64,000 nt of DNA from assembly GCF_014205795.1 (NCBI RefSeq), contig NZ_JACHCN010000004.1, forward strand, positions 137,028 through 201,027, given 5' to 3'. Of this stretch, positions 26,149 to 35,293 are shown piece by piece. Every line of letters begins with the position of its first letter. Position 1 is the stretch's first letter. The notes beneath the pieces were generated by a model that had not been told where the DNA came from, did not search any database, and saw only the letters and a list, made by a program, of their open reading frames with translations. Position numbers and translations under genes: made by a program. This DNA is from Rhodanobacter sp. MP7CTX1 (GTDB taxonomy: Bacteria; Pseudomonadota; Gammaproteobacteria; Xanthomonadales; Rhodanobacteraceae).

Positions 26149-27240
26149 ATGAAGCGCTGCTACTTTGCGGCGCCTCTGGCGTTGGCCGCCAGCCTGCTTG
26201 CTGCGCCAGGCCATGCTCAGAATCCCAACCCCACCGACATCCGCGCCTGCGCGGGGATTGAGAGTGACGCGCAACGACTGGCCTGTTACGACAAAGCCAC
26301 CGGCCGGGTCAACTTGCCGACAGCGCAGAAGCGTACCCATGAGCAAGAGAACAGTTCAAATGTTTTCAGCCGCGACAAGAGCGCCACATCGGGCGCCGTC
26401 GAAGCCAACAACGAGGTAGCGAAGCCGCTGTCGCTACTGGATAGTCGCTGGGAGCTTTCGCCGGAAAGCAAACTCGGCACGTTCAATGTGCGTGGCTACA
26501 AACCGGTCTACGTCATGCCGGTGTTCGCCACCAGCAATCAAAACGACGAGCCGCACAGCCCCAATCCTGTCAACACGGTGACCACCCCCCAGCAACTGGA
26601 CAACGTGGAAGCAACCTTCCAGCTCAGCCTGAAGACCAAGGTGTGGCAGGGCGTGTTCGGCGACGCCGGCGATCTGTGGGTGGGCTACACTCAGGACTCG
26701 CACTGGCAGCTCTACAACACCGAGGCCTCGCGACCTTTCCGCGAGACTGACTACGAGCCCGACGCGATCCTGATGTTCAACACCCACTATCAGGTGTTCG
26801 GCTGGGATGGACGGCTGCTCGGCATCGGCGTTGACCACCAGTCCAACGGACAATCCGACCCACTCTCGCGCAGCTGGAACCGGGTTATCGCCGATGTTGG
26901 ATTCGAGCGTGGCGACTGGACCGTGATGTTCCGCCCCTGGTGGCGTATTCCGGAGTCGCGGGCGAACGACAACAATCCTGATATCAGCAATTACGTCGGC
27001 CGCGGCGACATGCAGATCATCCGCGAATGGCATGGTCAGGAATTCGGCCTGATGCTGCGCGATTCATTCCGTGGCGGCAACGAAAACCACGGCGCTGCCC
27101 AGTTCACCTGGAGCTACCCGCTGATCGGCAATCTGCGTGGTTATATGGAAGTGTTCAAAGGCTATGGCGAGAGCCTGATCGACTACAACCACAACGCCAC
27201 CTACGTCGGCCTGGGCATATCGCTGCTCGACTGGTATTGA
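26149..27240 (+). CDS. pldA: Outer membrane phospholipase A1 (OMPLA)
   Basis: PldA is a 12-stranded outer-membrane beta-barrel that cleaves phospholipids that have leaked into the outer leaflet. The 363-residue protein has a Sec signal (ends APGHAQ), a roughly 80-residue periplasmic N-terminal segment and then alternating barrel strands ending in aromatic LLDWY. The catalytic His-x-Ser appears as DHQSNGQS near 228-235, with Asn in SRSWNR as the third residue of the triad. ATG 26149 starts the signal peptide; a frame to 26122 adds nine residues. Confidence 0.92.
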   Translation: MKRCYFAAPLALAASLLAAPGHAQNPNPTDIRACAGIESDAQRLACYDKATGRVNLPTAQKRTHEQENSSNVFSRDKSATSGAVEANNEVAKPLSLLDSRWELSPESKLGTFNVRGYKPVYVMPVFATSNQNDEPHSPNPVNTVTTPQQLDNVEATFQLSLKTKVWQGVFGDAGDLWVGYTQDSHWQLYNTEASRPFRETDYEPDAILMFNTHYQVFGWDGRLLGIGVDHQSNGQSDPLSRSWNRVIADVGFERGDWTVMFRPWWRIPESRANDNNPDISNYVGRGDMQIIREWHGQEFGLMLRDSFRGGNENHGAAQFTWSYPLIGNLRGYMEVFKGYGESLIDYNHNATYVGLGISLLDWY

Positions 27241-27252
27241 ACCCGTAAACGG

Positions 27253-27292
27253 CGAAGGCCCGGTGACTTGATCGTCACCGGGCCTTCGTTTT
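27253..27292. terminator. Strong bidirectional terminator between pldA and slyD
   Basis: A perfect 15-bp stem (27253-27267 with 27274-27288) has a 6-nt loop and is followed by four T on the plus strand. It separates two convergent genes. Confidence 0.93.
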
Positions 27293-27321
27293 GTCAGATC
27301 ACCGTCAAAACCCGAGTGCCA

Positions 27322-27804
27322 TCAGTGGTGATGACCACCCTCGCCATGCACATGCCCGTGCTCGAGTTCCTCCTCGGTAGCGGCGCGCACATTCGTCACT
27401 TCGATGGCGAAATGCAGGGTCTGTCCGGCCAACGGATGGTTGCCGTCGATGAACACCTTGCCGTCTTCGACCTTGGTCACGGTGACGTTGATTTCACCCT
27501 GCGGGCCACGACCCTGGAACTGCATGCCGGGCTGGATGTCCTCGACACCCTGGAATGCTTCTTTCGGCACTTCCTGCATCAACTCGGCGTGATGGACACC
27601 GTAGCCATCTTCAGGCGCCACATCCGCGGTGAACTTGTCGCCACTTTTGCGGCCTTCCATCTGCTTTTCCAGGCCAGGCACGATCTGCCCACTGCCATGC
27701 AGATAGGTCAGCGGCTCGCGGCCTTCGGAGCTGTCGATGACCTGACCTTGGTCGTCGGTCAACGTGTAATGGAAAGCAGCAACGGAGTTCTGGGCAATCT
27801 GCAT
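27322..27804 (-). CDS. slyD: FKBP-type peptidyl-prolyl isomerase SlyD
   Basis: SlyD accelerates prolyl isomerisation and in E. coli also delivers nickel to hydrogenase. The protein has 160 residues: an FKBP domain (starting MQIAQNSVAAFHY, with PLTYLHGSGQIVPGLE), the inserted IF domain (EDGYGVHHAELMQEVP) and a short His-rich tail (HGHVHGEGGHHH) able to bind divalent metal. The ATG at 27804 is chosen; a longer frame to 28188 runs over the divergent dacB start and has no matching features. Confidence 0.95.
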   Translation of the reverse strand: MQIAQNSVAAFHYTLTDDQGQVIDSSEGREPLTYLHGSGQIVPGLEKQMEGRKSGDKFTADVAPEDGYGVHHAELMQEVPKEAFQGVEDIQPGMQFQGRGPQGEINVTVTKVEDGKVFIDGNHPLAGQTLHFAIEVTNVRAATEEELEHGHVHGEGGHHH

Positions 27805-27923
27805 GAGCGTCTCACGAATAGGTTTAGGTCCGCCGGCCAGGTGCCGACATGGACGTTGAAGTTTACCAGAACCGTCTTGACCTCCCCGCTGCAGCGGGCG
27901 GCAGGATTCGCGATACTGTCGCC

Positions 27924-29474
27924 ATGAGCCAGCCGCAAAGCCGTTTCCATCGCCGTTTTTCCGCGTATTTGCTGGCCTGTGCATGGCTATTTGCTGCGCC
28001 GCTGGCTGTCGCGCAGGAGGCATCCCCGGTTTCCGGTGCCACCACGGCGGCGGCGCTGGCAACACAGATTGATGCGCAGATCGGTCAGCACCGATTTGCG
28101 CAAGCGAGCTGGGGTATTGCGGTGATCTCGCTCGACAGCGGCCGCACGCTTTATACCCACCATGCCGACCAGCTGCTGCAACCCGCATCTACCGCCAAGT
28201 TGTTTACCGCCGCGCTGAGCATGAACACGTTGGGCGCGGCTTATCGGATCCCGACCCGCGTGCTTGCCAATGGTGACATCCGCCATGGGCGCCTGAATGG
28301 CCCACTGGTCCTCTACGGCATGGGCGATCCGACCCTGGGTACCGCCACCAGCGTTGACTGGGCGGATCAACTGGCCAGCCAGCTGGTGGCACGTGGCGTG
28401 CGTTCAGTGCATGGCGACCTGATTGCCGATGATGGTTACTTCGCCGGCCCTTCATTCGGTTCCGGCTGGGAGGCCGGCGATCTGCAAAGCTGGTTTGCGG
28501 TGCCCTCCTCTGCATTGAGCGTGCAGGAGAACATCGTCGACTTGACGGTTGATCCAGGGACAACGGCAGGTCTACCGGCCAGACTCAACTTTGACCCGGT
28601 CGATGCGAAGCCACCCTTGCTCGGCCAATTGACGACAACGCTGCCGCGCACGCAAAGCGACATCAACCTCTATCGAGCGCCGGGTGAAAACACGTTGTAC
28701 GTGTTCGGTACCATCCCTGCCAATACGCCATCGCAGCATTTCAAACTGGCGGTGCCGGATCCGGCCCTGCTGGCGGGTGCGCAGTTGCAACAGGCATTGG
28801 TGCGCCACGGCATCAACGTCAGCGGCAAGCTGCAGGCTTTGCACTGGCCACACGACGATGCGGCGCTGCTTGCACATGCCGACACACTGGCCGAAGTGTT
28901 GTCGCCGCCACTGCTGGATATCCTTCAGAGCGGCCTGAAGCGCTCGCAGAATCTCTATCTGCAGAATCTGCTGTTGAGCGTCGGCGCACATGAGCAGGCG
29001 GTACCTAACTCGCCCACGTCAGGCCAATTCACGAGTACCGAGCAGTGGGGCATCAAGGCGCTGCAGCAGTTGCTGTCGCAGATCGGGATTTCACCATCAA
29101 CCAGCATGATCACCGAAGGCACGGGGCTATCGCGCCGCGACCTCGCCACGCCTGACGCGCTGGTGCACTTGCTCGGGTATCTGGCTGCACAACCGTATGC
29201 CACGCCGCTCTATGACTCACTTCCGATCGCTGGCGTGGACGGCACCCTGATCGGGCGCATGCGCCATACGGCGGCTGAAAACAACGTACACGCAAAGACC
29301 GGCAGCATGGAGTACGTGCACTGCCTCGCCGGCTATGTCACCACCGCCGCCGGCGAGCGCCTGGCGTTCGCGATCATGCTCAACAACTACGAGCCGCCAG
29401 CGGACGGGCCACGCGCCAGCAGCGAAGTGGACGCCATTGCGGTGCTGCTGGCGGCCTTTCGCGGCCGCGGTTGA
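27924..29474 (+). CDS. dacB: D-alanyl-D-alanine carboxypeptidase/endopeptidase (PBP4, DacB)
   Basis: This periplasmic class C penicillin-binding protein trims peptidoglycan. The 516-residue protein has a long signal peptide (ends LAVAQE), the active-site SxxK as STAK near 90, the second motif as SQNL (SxN variant) around residue 338, and KTG near 457. The large domain inserted between motifs 1 and 2 is typical of PBP4. ATG 27924 starts just before the basic signal; 27849 is rejected because it adds 25 unlikely residues. Confidence 0.92.
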   Translation: MSQPQSRFHRRFSAYLLACAWLFAAPLAVAQEASPVSGATTAAALATQIDAQIGQHRFAQASWGIAVISLDSGRTLYTHHADQLLQPASTAKLFTAALSMNTLGAAYRIPTRVLANGDIRHGRLNGPLVLYGMGDPTLGTATSVDWADQLASQLVARGVRSVHGDLIADDGYFAGPSFGSGWEAGDLQSWFAVPSSALSVQENIVDLTVDPGTTAGLPARLNFDPVDAKPPLLGQLTTTLPRTQSDINLYRAPGENTLYVFGTIPANTPSQHFKLAVPDPALLAGAQLQQALVRHGINVSGKLQALHWPHDDAALLAHADTLAEVLSPPLLDILQSGLKRSQNLYLQNLLLSVGAHEQAVPNSPTSGQFTSTEQWGIKALQQLLSQIGISPSTSMITEGTGLSRRDLATPDALVHLLGYLAAQPYATPLYDSLPIAGVDGTLIGRMRHTAAENNVHAKTGSMEYVHCLAGYVTTAAGERLAFAIMLNNYEPPADGPRASSEVDAIAVLLAAFRGRG

Positions 29475-29511
29475 GCGCGGCCTCTGCCCACACAACGTTC
29501 GCGTGGCCGGC

Positions 29512-29997
29512 TCAGCCGACCAGTCGAGCCAACGTGTCCTTGGCGATCTTCTCCGGCGTATCGGTGGGCGCGTAGCGCTTCACCACCTGGCCATTTTCAT
29601 CGACCAGAAACTTGGTGAAGTTCCACTTGATCGACTCACTGCCGAGGATGCCCTTGCCTTCGCTCTTCAGCCATTGGTAGAGCGGATCGGCATGCTCGCC
29701 ATTCACCTCGATCTTGGCGAACATCGGAAACGTCACATCGAAGTGGGTGCTGCAGAAAGTCTTGATCTCCTCAGCACTGCCGGGTTCCTGATGACCGAAC
29801 TGGTCACAAGGAAAACCCAGCACGACCAGTCCGCGATCGCGCTGATCCTGCCACAGCGTTTCCAGCCCCTTGTACTGCGGGGTGAAACCGCACTTGGAAG
29901 CGACATTGACGATCAACAGCGTCTTGCCTCGCCATTCGGCGAGCGAGCGCTGGTTGCCGTCAATATCGTTGGCACTGAAATCGTAGACGCTGGACAT
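29512..29997 (-). CDS. Glutathione peroxidase (BtuE/thioredoxin-peroxidase-like)
   Basis: The 161-residue peroxidase has the peroxidatic Cys in NVASKCGFTPQY (Cys 36, no selenocysteine), a Gln/Trp pair for the catalytic tetrad (WNFTKF), and GFPCDQFGHQEP. Such Cys-type Gpx enzymes reduce hydroperoxides, usually with thioredoxin rather than glutathione. It converges on dacB with a 37-bp gap and is divergent from metN. Confidence 0.94.
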   Translation of the reverse strand: MSSVYDFSANDIDGNQRSLAEWRGKTLLIVNVASKCGFTPQYKGLETLWQDQRDRGLVVLGFPCDQFGHQEPGSAEEIKTFCSTHFDVTFPMFAKIEVNGEHADPLYQWLKSEGKGILGSESIKWNFTKFLVDENGQVVKRYAPTDTPEKIAKDTLARLVG

Positions 29998-30103
29998 GAG
30001 CTAAAGCTCCGACTGGTGGGAAATCCCATCCAGCCAGTCTACGCCATCGTCCGTGACGCCTGTGGCATAGAATGGCGTTTTCGCGCACAGGCTGAGATTC
30101 GCC

Positions 30104-31114
30104 GTGATCCGCTTTGTCGATGTCCACAAATCCTACCGAGTCGACCGCCGGGACATCCCCGCGCTGCAGCCTTTCAGCCTCGACATTGCCGACGGCGAGG
30201 TGTTCGGCATCATCGGCCTGTCCGGCGCTGGCAAATCGACGCTTATACGGCTGATCAATCTGCTCGAACGCCCCAGCGGCGGCAAGATTCTGGTTGGCGA
30301 CATCGAGATGACTGCGCTGGCGGAACCGGCACTACGCGAACAGCGCCGACGTATCGGCATGATCTTCCAGCACTTCAACCTGCTTGCCTCACAGACCGTA
30401 GCCGACAACGTCGCGTTCCCCATGCGACTGGCCGGCGAACGCAACGCCGCAACCCTGCGAGATCGCGTCAACGAACTGCTGGCACGGGTAGGCCTGACTG
30501 CGCACGCCGACAAGTATCCCTCGCAACTCTCTGGCGGTCAGAAGCAGCGCGTCGGTATTGCCCGCGCGCTCGCCAATCGCCCATCGATCCTGCTTTGCGA
30601 CGAGGCGACCAGCGCGCTCGATCCGCAGACCACCGCCTCCGTGCTGGAGTTGCTGGCCGAGATCAACCGTGAACTGAAACTCACCATCGTGCTGATCACT
30701 CACGAAATGGATGTCGTGCGTCGCGTCTGTGACCGCGTGGCGGTACTGGACGCTGGCGTGATCGTGGAAAGCGGCACGGTGGTCGATGTCTTTTTGCACC
30801 CGCAGCACGCCACCACGAAACGCTTCGTCAATGAAGCCTTGCCGGAGGAAACGGCTGGTGAACAGACCGCATTCTCGCAAGTGCAGGGACGCCTTCTGCG
30901 GCTCAGCTTTCGCGGTGACACCACCCTGACGCCGACACTGGGTCGCGTGGCACGTGAAACCGGCATCGATTTCAACATCCTGGCCGGGCGTATCGACCGC
31001 ATCAAGCACCTGCCTTACGGCCAGCTCACCCTGGCAATGCAGGGCGAACGGGTGGATGCCGCGCTGGTCGCCTTGCGCGAAGCCGGCATCGAAATCGAGG
31101 AATTGAACCGATGA
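30104..31114 (+). CDS. metN: Methionine ABC transporter ATP-binding protein MetN
   Basis: This ATPase of the D-methionine/L-methionine importer has 336 residues. Walker A GLSGAGKS lies at 38-45, the ABC signature LSGGQKQR near 145, and Walker [12 protein letters not shown]. The C-terminal 80 or so residues form the NIL/ACT-like domain that senses cytosolic methionine and closes the transporter. The start is GTG. A TAGAAT -10-like hexamer lies about 30 bp upstream (30068-30073). metI overlaps it by four bases (ATGA). Confidence 0.97.
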   Translation: MIRFVDVHKSYRVDRRDIPALQPFSLDIADGEVFGIIGLSGAGKSTLIRLINLLERPSGGKILVGDIEMTALAEPALREQRRRIGMIFQHFNLLASQTVADNVAFPMRLAGERNAATLRDRVNELLARVGLTAHADKYPSQLSGGQKQRVGIARALANRPSILLCDEATSALDPQTTASVLELLAEINRELKLTIVLITHEMDVVRRVCDRVAVLDAGVIVESGTVVDVFLHPQHATTKRFVNEALPEETAGEQTAFSQVQGRLLRLSFRGDTTLTPTLGRVARETGIDFNILAGRIDRIKHLPYGQLTLAMQGERVDAALVALREAGIEIEELNR

Positions 31115-31797
31115 GCAGCACACCGATCCTGCAAACGCTGTTCCCGAATATCGACGACTGGGGCGAGATCGGTCGCGCCTGCATTGACACGCTGCTGATG
31201 CTCGGTGGCTCGTTGTTGCTCACTGGATTGATCGGCCTTCCGCTGGGCGTGCTGCTGTATCTCACCGGCAAGGGCCAATTGCGCCCGATGCCCAAGCTAT
31301 ATGCCATCACCTCGCTGCTGGTGAACATTCTGCGCTCGGTGCCATTCATCATCCTGATGATCGTATTGATGCCGGTGACCTATTTCCTGGTAGGCACGAA
31401 GCTCGGCATCCGTGGGGCGATCCCGCCGCTGGTGATCGGCGCTGCGCCATTCTTCGCAAGACTGGTGGAAACCGCACTGCGCGAGGTCGAGCAAGGGGTG
31501 ATCGAGGCCAGCCAGGCGATGGGTGCCAGCCTGTGGCAGATCGTGCGTCATGTGCTTCTACCCGAGGCACGCGGCGGCCTATTTGCCGGTATAACCGTAA
31601 CGGCGATCGCGCTGGTCGGCTACACCGCGATGGGTGGCGCGATCGGCTCCGGCGGACTGGGCGACCTGGCCTATCGCTACGGGTACCTCAGCTACAAGTC
31701 TGACTACATGCTGGTTACCGTGGCGCTGTTGATCGTGTTGGTGCAACTGCTGCAAATGCTCGGCGATCGCATTGTGGCGCGCTACAGCCGACGCTGA
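31111..31797 (+). CDS. metI: Methionine ABC transporter permease MetI
   Basis: This 228-residue permease has five hydrophobic helices and the coupling-loop motif ([22 protein letters not shown]) that contacts MetN. It begins inside the end of metN with a four-base overlap, so translation is coupled. metQ follows after 74 bp. Confidence 0.97.
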   Translation: MSSTPILQTLFPNIDDWGEIGRACIDTLLMLGGSLLLTGLIGLPLGVLLYLTGKGQLRPMPKLYAITSLLVNILRSVPFIILMIVLMPVTYFLVGTKLGIRGAIPPLVIGAAPFFARLVETALREVEQGVIEASQAMGASLWQIVRHVLLPEARGGLFAGITVTAIALVGYTAMGGAIGSGGLGDLAYRYGYLSYKSDYMLVTVALLIVLVQLLQMLGDRIVARYSRR

Positions 31798-31871
31798 ACG
31801 GCTTGGTTGCCAACACTTTGCATTTGGCGGTATAGACGGCTATTCTTGTGCGCCGCACAAGATTTGCCGTC

Positions 31872-32675
31872 ATGAACCGACTGCTCGCCCCACTCGCCGC
31901 CCTGCTCCTGCTGGTCGGCTGCTCCGCCCCCGGCAACGGTGCTGCTGACAACGGCACGCAAACGCTTACCGTGGCCGCCACCGCGATTCCGCACGCCGAG
32001 ATCCTCAAGCAGGTGAAGCCGTTACTGGCGAAGGAAGGTGTCGATCTGCAGGTCAAGGTATTCGCCGACTATGTGCAGCCGAACTCACAGGTGGTCGAAA
32101 AAAGTGTCGACCTCAACTACTTCCAGACCAAGCCCTATCTGGATGCTTTCAATCGCGAGCACGGCACAAACCTGGTCGTCATCACCGGCGTGCACATCGA
32201 GCCATTCGGTGCGTATTCGCGCAAATACAAAAGCATCGACCAGTTACCGGATGGCGCCAGCGTCACTATCCCGAACGACCCCAGCAACAACAGCCGCGCG
32301 TTGCTGCTACTGGCCAAACACGGGCTGATCTCATTGAAGGATCCCACCAACGAAATGTCCACGTTGAAGGACATCACCGCGAACCCGAAGCATCTGCAAT
32401 TTCGTCAGCTGGAAGCCGCCATGCTGCCGCGCACGCTGGACGAAGTGGACCTGGCGCTGATCAACACCAACTATGCGCTGGCCGCCGGCTTGAATCCAAC
32501 CAAGGACGCGTTGCTGATCGAAGACAAGAACTCGCCGTACGTGAACTACCTGGTCGGCCGGCCAGATAACCAGAACGATCCGCGCGTGCAGAAGCTGGCC
32601 AAAGCGCTCAACAGCCCCGAGATCAAGGCCTTCATCGAGCAGAAGTACCAGGGCGCGGTGCTGCCGGCGTTCTGA
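31872..32675 (+). CDS. metQ: Methionine-binding lipoprotein MetQ
   Basis: This periplasmic substrate-binding lipoprotein completes the MetNIQ importer. The 267-residue protein has a lipobox LLLVGC at about 12-17, and NlpA-family features such as YFQTKPYLDAFN and IPNDPSNNSRALLLL. ATG 31872 is chosen over a GTG at 31848 that lengthens the signal. The 74-bp gap after metI is within operon range. Confidence 0.96.
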   Translation: MNRLLAPLAALLLLVGCSAPGNGAADNGTQTLTVAATAIPHAEILKQVKPLLAKEGVDLQVKVFADYVQPNSQVVEKSVDLNYFQTKPYLDAFNREHGTNLVVITGVHIEPFGAYSRKYKSIDQLPDGASVTIPNDPSNNSRALLLLAKHGLISLKDPTNEMSTLKDITANPKHLQFRQLEAAMLPRTLDEVDLALINTNYALAAGLNPTKDALLIEDKNSPYVNYLVGRPDNQNDPRVQKLAKALNSPEIKAFIEQKYQGAVLPAF

Positions 32676-32695
32676 GTCCGGTAAGCGCTCTCTAC

Positions 32696-33880
32696 TCAGC
32701 CCTGCGTGGCGGGAATCTCGAATACCTGGCGCAAATAAGCCACGTAAGCCTCGTCCTCGCACATGTTCTTGCCCGGCGAGTCGCTGAGCTTGGCGACCGG
32801 CTGGCCATTGCAGCGGACCATCTTGATCACAATTTGCAACGGCGTCAGCCCGACATCATTGGTGAGGTTGGTGCCGACGCCGAACGCGAGCAGGCAGCGA
32901 TCACGGAAGTGGGCATACAGCTGCATCACTTTCGGAATGTCGAGACCATCGCTGAACACCAGGATCTTGCTGCGTGGATCGACCCGATTCGCCTGATAAT
33001 GCGCCAGCACTTTATCGCCCCACTCGAACGGGTCGCCGGAATCGTGCCGGGTGCCATCAAACAGCTTGCAGAAGTACATGTCGAAATCGCGCAGGAACGC
33101 GTTGAGTCCGTAGACGTCGGACAACGCGATGCCAAGATCGCCGCGATATTCCTTCGCCCACGCCTCCAGCGCCGCCACCTGAGAGTCGCGCAGCCGCGGG
33201 CCCAGCGCCTGATGTGCCTGCAGGTATTCGTGGGCCAGCGTGCCGAGTGGGGTCAGGCCGAGCTTGCGCGCCAGCCACACGTTGCTGGTACCGGCGAGTT
33301 GCGAGCCCAGGCCCTGTTGCAGCGTGGTCACCACCTCCTGCTGCCACACGCGCGAATACCGCCGGCGCGTACCGTAGTCGGCAATCCGGCAGCCGGCGTA
33401 GCCCGGCGTATCGCGCAACAGCGCGATCTTCTCGCGCAGCCGTTGACGCCCCTCGGTCAGATCGAAGTCCGCGCCGATGTGCCGGAAATACACCTCATTG
33501 ACGATCGCCAGCAACGGCACCTCGAAAAGGATCGTGTGTAGCCAGGGTCCGCGAATGCGGATCTCGATCTCGCCGTTGTCCGCCGCGGAAGGCGTGATTT
33601 CCACGTATTTCTGGTTGAGCTGAAACAAGCCGAGAAAATCGACGAAGTCGCTCTTGATGAAACGCCAGCTACGCAGGTAATCGAGCTCGTCCACCGTAAA
33701 ACGCAGGCGGCACAGCGCAGCCAGCTCGGCACGAACCTCCTCGATATACGGCACCAGGTCGATGCCGGGATTGCGGCACCTGAAGCGATACTCGACCTGC
33801 GCGGCAGGGTACTGATGAAGCACCACCTGCATCATCGAAAACTTGTACAGGTCGGTATCGAGCAGTGAGTCGATGATCAT
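32696..33880 (-). CDS. pncB: Nicotinate phosphoribosyltransferase
   Basis: PncB converts nicotinate and PRPP to nicotinate mononucleotide in NAD salvage, and with PncC at 1785 shows that the NAD recycling route is present. The 394-residue protein starts [18 protein letters not shown], the conserved N-terminus, at ATG 33880. The His that is phosphorylated in the family lies in [10 protein letters not shown], and [20 protein letters not shown] matches the C-terminal substrate region. A longer frame to 33985 runs into a palindromic repeat and is rejected. Confidence 0.96.
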   Translation of the reverse strand: MIIDSLLDTDLYKFSMMQVVLHQYPAAQVEYRFRCRNPGIDLVPYIEEVRAELAALCRLRFTVDELDYLRSWRFIKSDFVDFLGLFQLNQKYVEITPSAADNGEIEIRIRGPWLHTILFEVPLLAIVNEVYFRHIGADFDLTEGRQRLREKIALLRDTPGYAGCRIADYGTRRRYSRVWQQEVVTTLQQGLGSQLAGTSNVWLARKLGLTPLGTLAHEYLQAHQALGPRLRDSQVAALEAWAKEYRGDLGIALSDVYGLNAFLRDFDMYFCKLFDGTRHDSGDPFEWGDKVLAHYQANRVDPRSKILVFSDGLDIPKVMQLYAHFRDRCLLAFGVGTNLTNDVGLTPLQIVIKMVRCNGQPVAKLSDSPGKNMCEDEAYVAYLRQVFEIPATQG

Positions 33881-33941
33881 CAGTCGCTCAATGGGTAAAA
33901 GGATGCAGGTGAAAAACGGGGCACGCCAAGAGCCAAGTATC

Positions 33942-34020
33942 GTAGGTTGGGGTGAGCGCAGCGAAGCCCAACGTCTTTCGTGCATGTTCGTTGGGCTTCG
34001 CTGCGCTCACCCCAACCCAC
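33942..34020. repeat. Long palindromic repeat (GTAGGTTGGGGTGAGC family), copy 1
   Basis: Two 31-bp arms (33942-33972 and 33990-34020) pair with one mismatch around a 17-bp loop. A second copy lies at 59232-59309. It sits upstream of pncB, between it and the candidate small RNA. Confidence 0.9.
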
Positions 34021-34093
34021 GCTACAGGAGTCGTTGCGAAGCTGAGGCGGAACCTTCGCACGAAACAATTGTGGACGCGGCACTGCAGCGCGC

Positions 34094-34133
34094 AAAAAAA
34101 AACCTCATGGGCCAGGGGAGGACCCATGAGGTT
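34094..34133 (-). terminator. Intrinsic terminator of the candidate small RNA
   Basis: An 11-bp stem AACCTCATGGG (34101-34111) pairs with 34123-34133. On the minus strand it is followed by seven more T (34100-34094) after two in the stem, an excellent U tract. Confidence 0.92.
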
Positions 34134-34226
34134 TGTCGGGCGGCTTCCCGGGGGAGGGAAAAGCCGGCCCCTCAGTGACGCGATCTTGCTGCACCACTTC
34201 CGGTCGCCTCACGGCGATACGAGTGG
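34094..34226 (-). ncRNA. Candidate small RNA with C-rich hairpin loops
   Basis: No gene lies between 33881 and 34457, yet the minus strand carries a clean intrinsic terminator with no coding frame ahead of it. Reading on the minus strand there are three hairpins: 34226-34194 (outer CCACT..AGTGG, inner TCGCC-GTGA-GGCGA), 34166-34141 with a loop of TCCCCC, and the terminator hairpin at 34133-34101 with loop TCCTCCCCTGG. A -35-like TTGAAC lies at 34255-34250, but no good -10 is seen. Exposed C-rich loops on a short RNA recall sX13 of Xanthomonas, which pairs with G-rich mRNA sites. Homology to sX13 is inference, not shown. Confidence 0.5.
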
Positions 34227-34457
34227 TTAGTGTGGTCGCGACGATGTGAGTTCAAGGTGTAGGTCGAAGCTGTTCAGCTTGGCGACAGGCTAGCTTCACA
34301 AGCCGCCAGCCTGCGCAATGACAGCTCGATCGGCTCGACGAGCCTGGACATGCGTCAATTCGCCACAGCTTGAAACTGACGCATGAATCGCGGGTTGCTC
34401 GATGTGACACGTCATGGCTGCCCATACAATTCCCTCACAATTAAACCGGAGCACGCC

Positions 34458-35267
34458 ATGAAGTTTCTTTGCCTGTGCCTGCTGGCTCTTTGCGTTGTGC
34501 TGCCGACGATGGCGGCGGAACTGACTGTCGATCTGGGACACGGTGCGCAAACCTACAGCAGCTCACAGCTGCTGGCGCGCGCCGACGTACGCGACATCAC
34601 GATTCCTGCCGACGTGGCGTTCAAACGCAGCATGCACTATCGCGCCGTGCCGCTGCGGTCACTGCTGGTCGGGCTGAAGCCGGGCGAACATCTGCAGTTC
34701 GTCGCGGCGGACGGTTTTGCCGCCGAGATCGACAGCACGCCCTTGCTCAACACACATGGTGCCCAGGCCTGGCTGGCAATCGAGGATCCGGCGCAGCCAT
34801 GGCCCACGCTGACCGAGAACCACGGCAGCGCCGGGCCGTTTTACCTGGTGTGGACGCAGCCGCAGGCCGGCCATATCAGCCCGGAACAGTGGCCGTACCA
34901 GCTGGCGACGATTCGCCAGCTGAGTGGTGTGGCCGAGCGATTCCCGGCGATCGTGCCTGATTCGTCATTGCCTGCAGGCAGCCAGGTGCAACGGGGCTTC
35001 GCCGTCTTCCAGCGCACTTGTTTCGCCTGCCACACGCTCAATGGCGAAGGTGATGCCCGGCTCGGGCCGGACCTGAACATCCCGCACAACCCTACCGAAT
35101 ACTTGAGCGCAGAACTGCTGCGCGCGTATATCCGTGACCCGCAGTCACTGCGTCGATGGCCGCAGGCGAAGATGCAGGGATTCGACGCGCGGGCGCTGTC
35201 CGATGCCGACCTCGACAATGTACTGGTCTATCTGGGATACATGGCAAAACACAAAACGGCGCACTGA
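34458..35267 (+). CDS. Secreted cytochrome c with N-terminal molybdopterin-oxidoreductase-like domain
   Basis: The 269-residue protein has a signal peptide (ends PTMAA), then a domain of about 140 residues and a C-terminal class I cytochrome c (CFACH with heme His, and a methionine in AKMQGF as the likely sixth ligand). The first domain has the pattern MHYRAVPLRSLL...VAADGFAAEI...LAIEDP, which resembles the oxidoreductase molybdopterin-binding fold seen without cofactor in some small periplasmic proteins. GGAG lies six bases before ATG 34458. Neighbours give no clue to its electron partner. Confidence 0.8.
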   Translation: MKFLCLCLLALCVVLPTMAAELTVDLGHGAQTYSSSQLLARADVRDITIPADVAFKRSMHYRAVPLRSLLVGLKPGEHLQFVAADGFAAEIDSTPLLNTHGAQAWLAIEDPAQPWPTLTENHGSAGPFYLVWTQPQAGHISPEQWPYQLATIRQLSGVAERFPAIVPDSSLPAGSQVQRGFAVFQRTCFACHTLNGEGDARLGPDLNIPHNPTEYLSAELLRAYIRDPQSLRRWPQAKMQGFDARALSDADLDNVLVYLGYMAKHKTAH

Positions 35268-35293
35268 CAAAACGCCTACTGAGATCCGTCCCG

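Noticed and set aside
27805-28188. N-terminal extension of slyD
   Set aside because: It overlaps the divergent dacB coding region and has no FKBP features.
33881-33985. N-terminal extension of pncB
   Set aside because: The extra 35 residues reach into the palindromic repeat; the conserved N-terminus begins at the ATG at 33880.
34227-34380. 6S RNA, suggested by ACACCTTGAAC on the minus strand
   Set aside because: The motif resembles part of E. coli 6S RNA, but the surrounding sequence does not form the long central-bubble duplex and the terminator lies too close.
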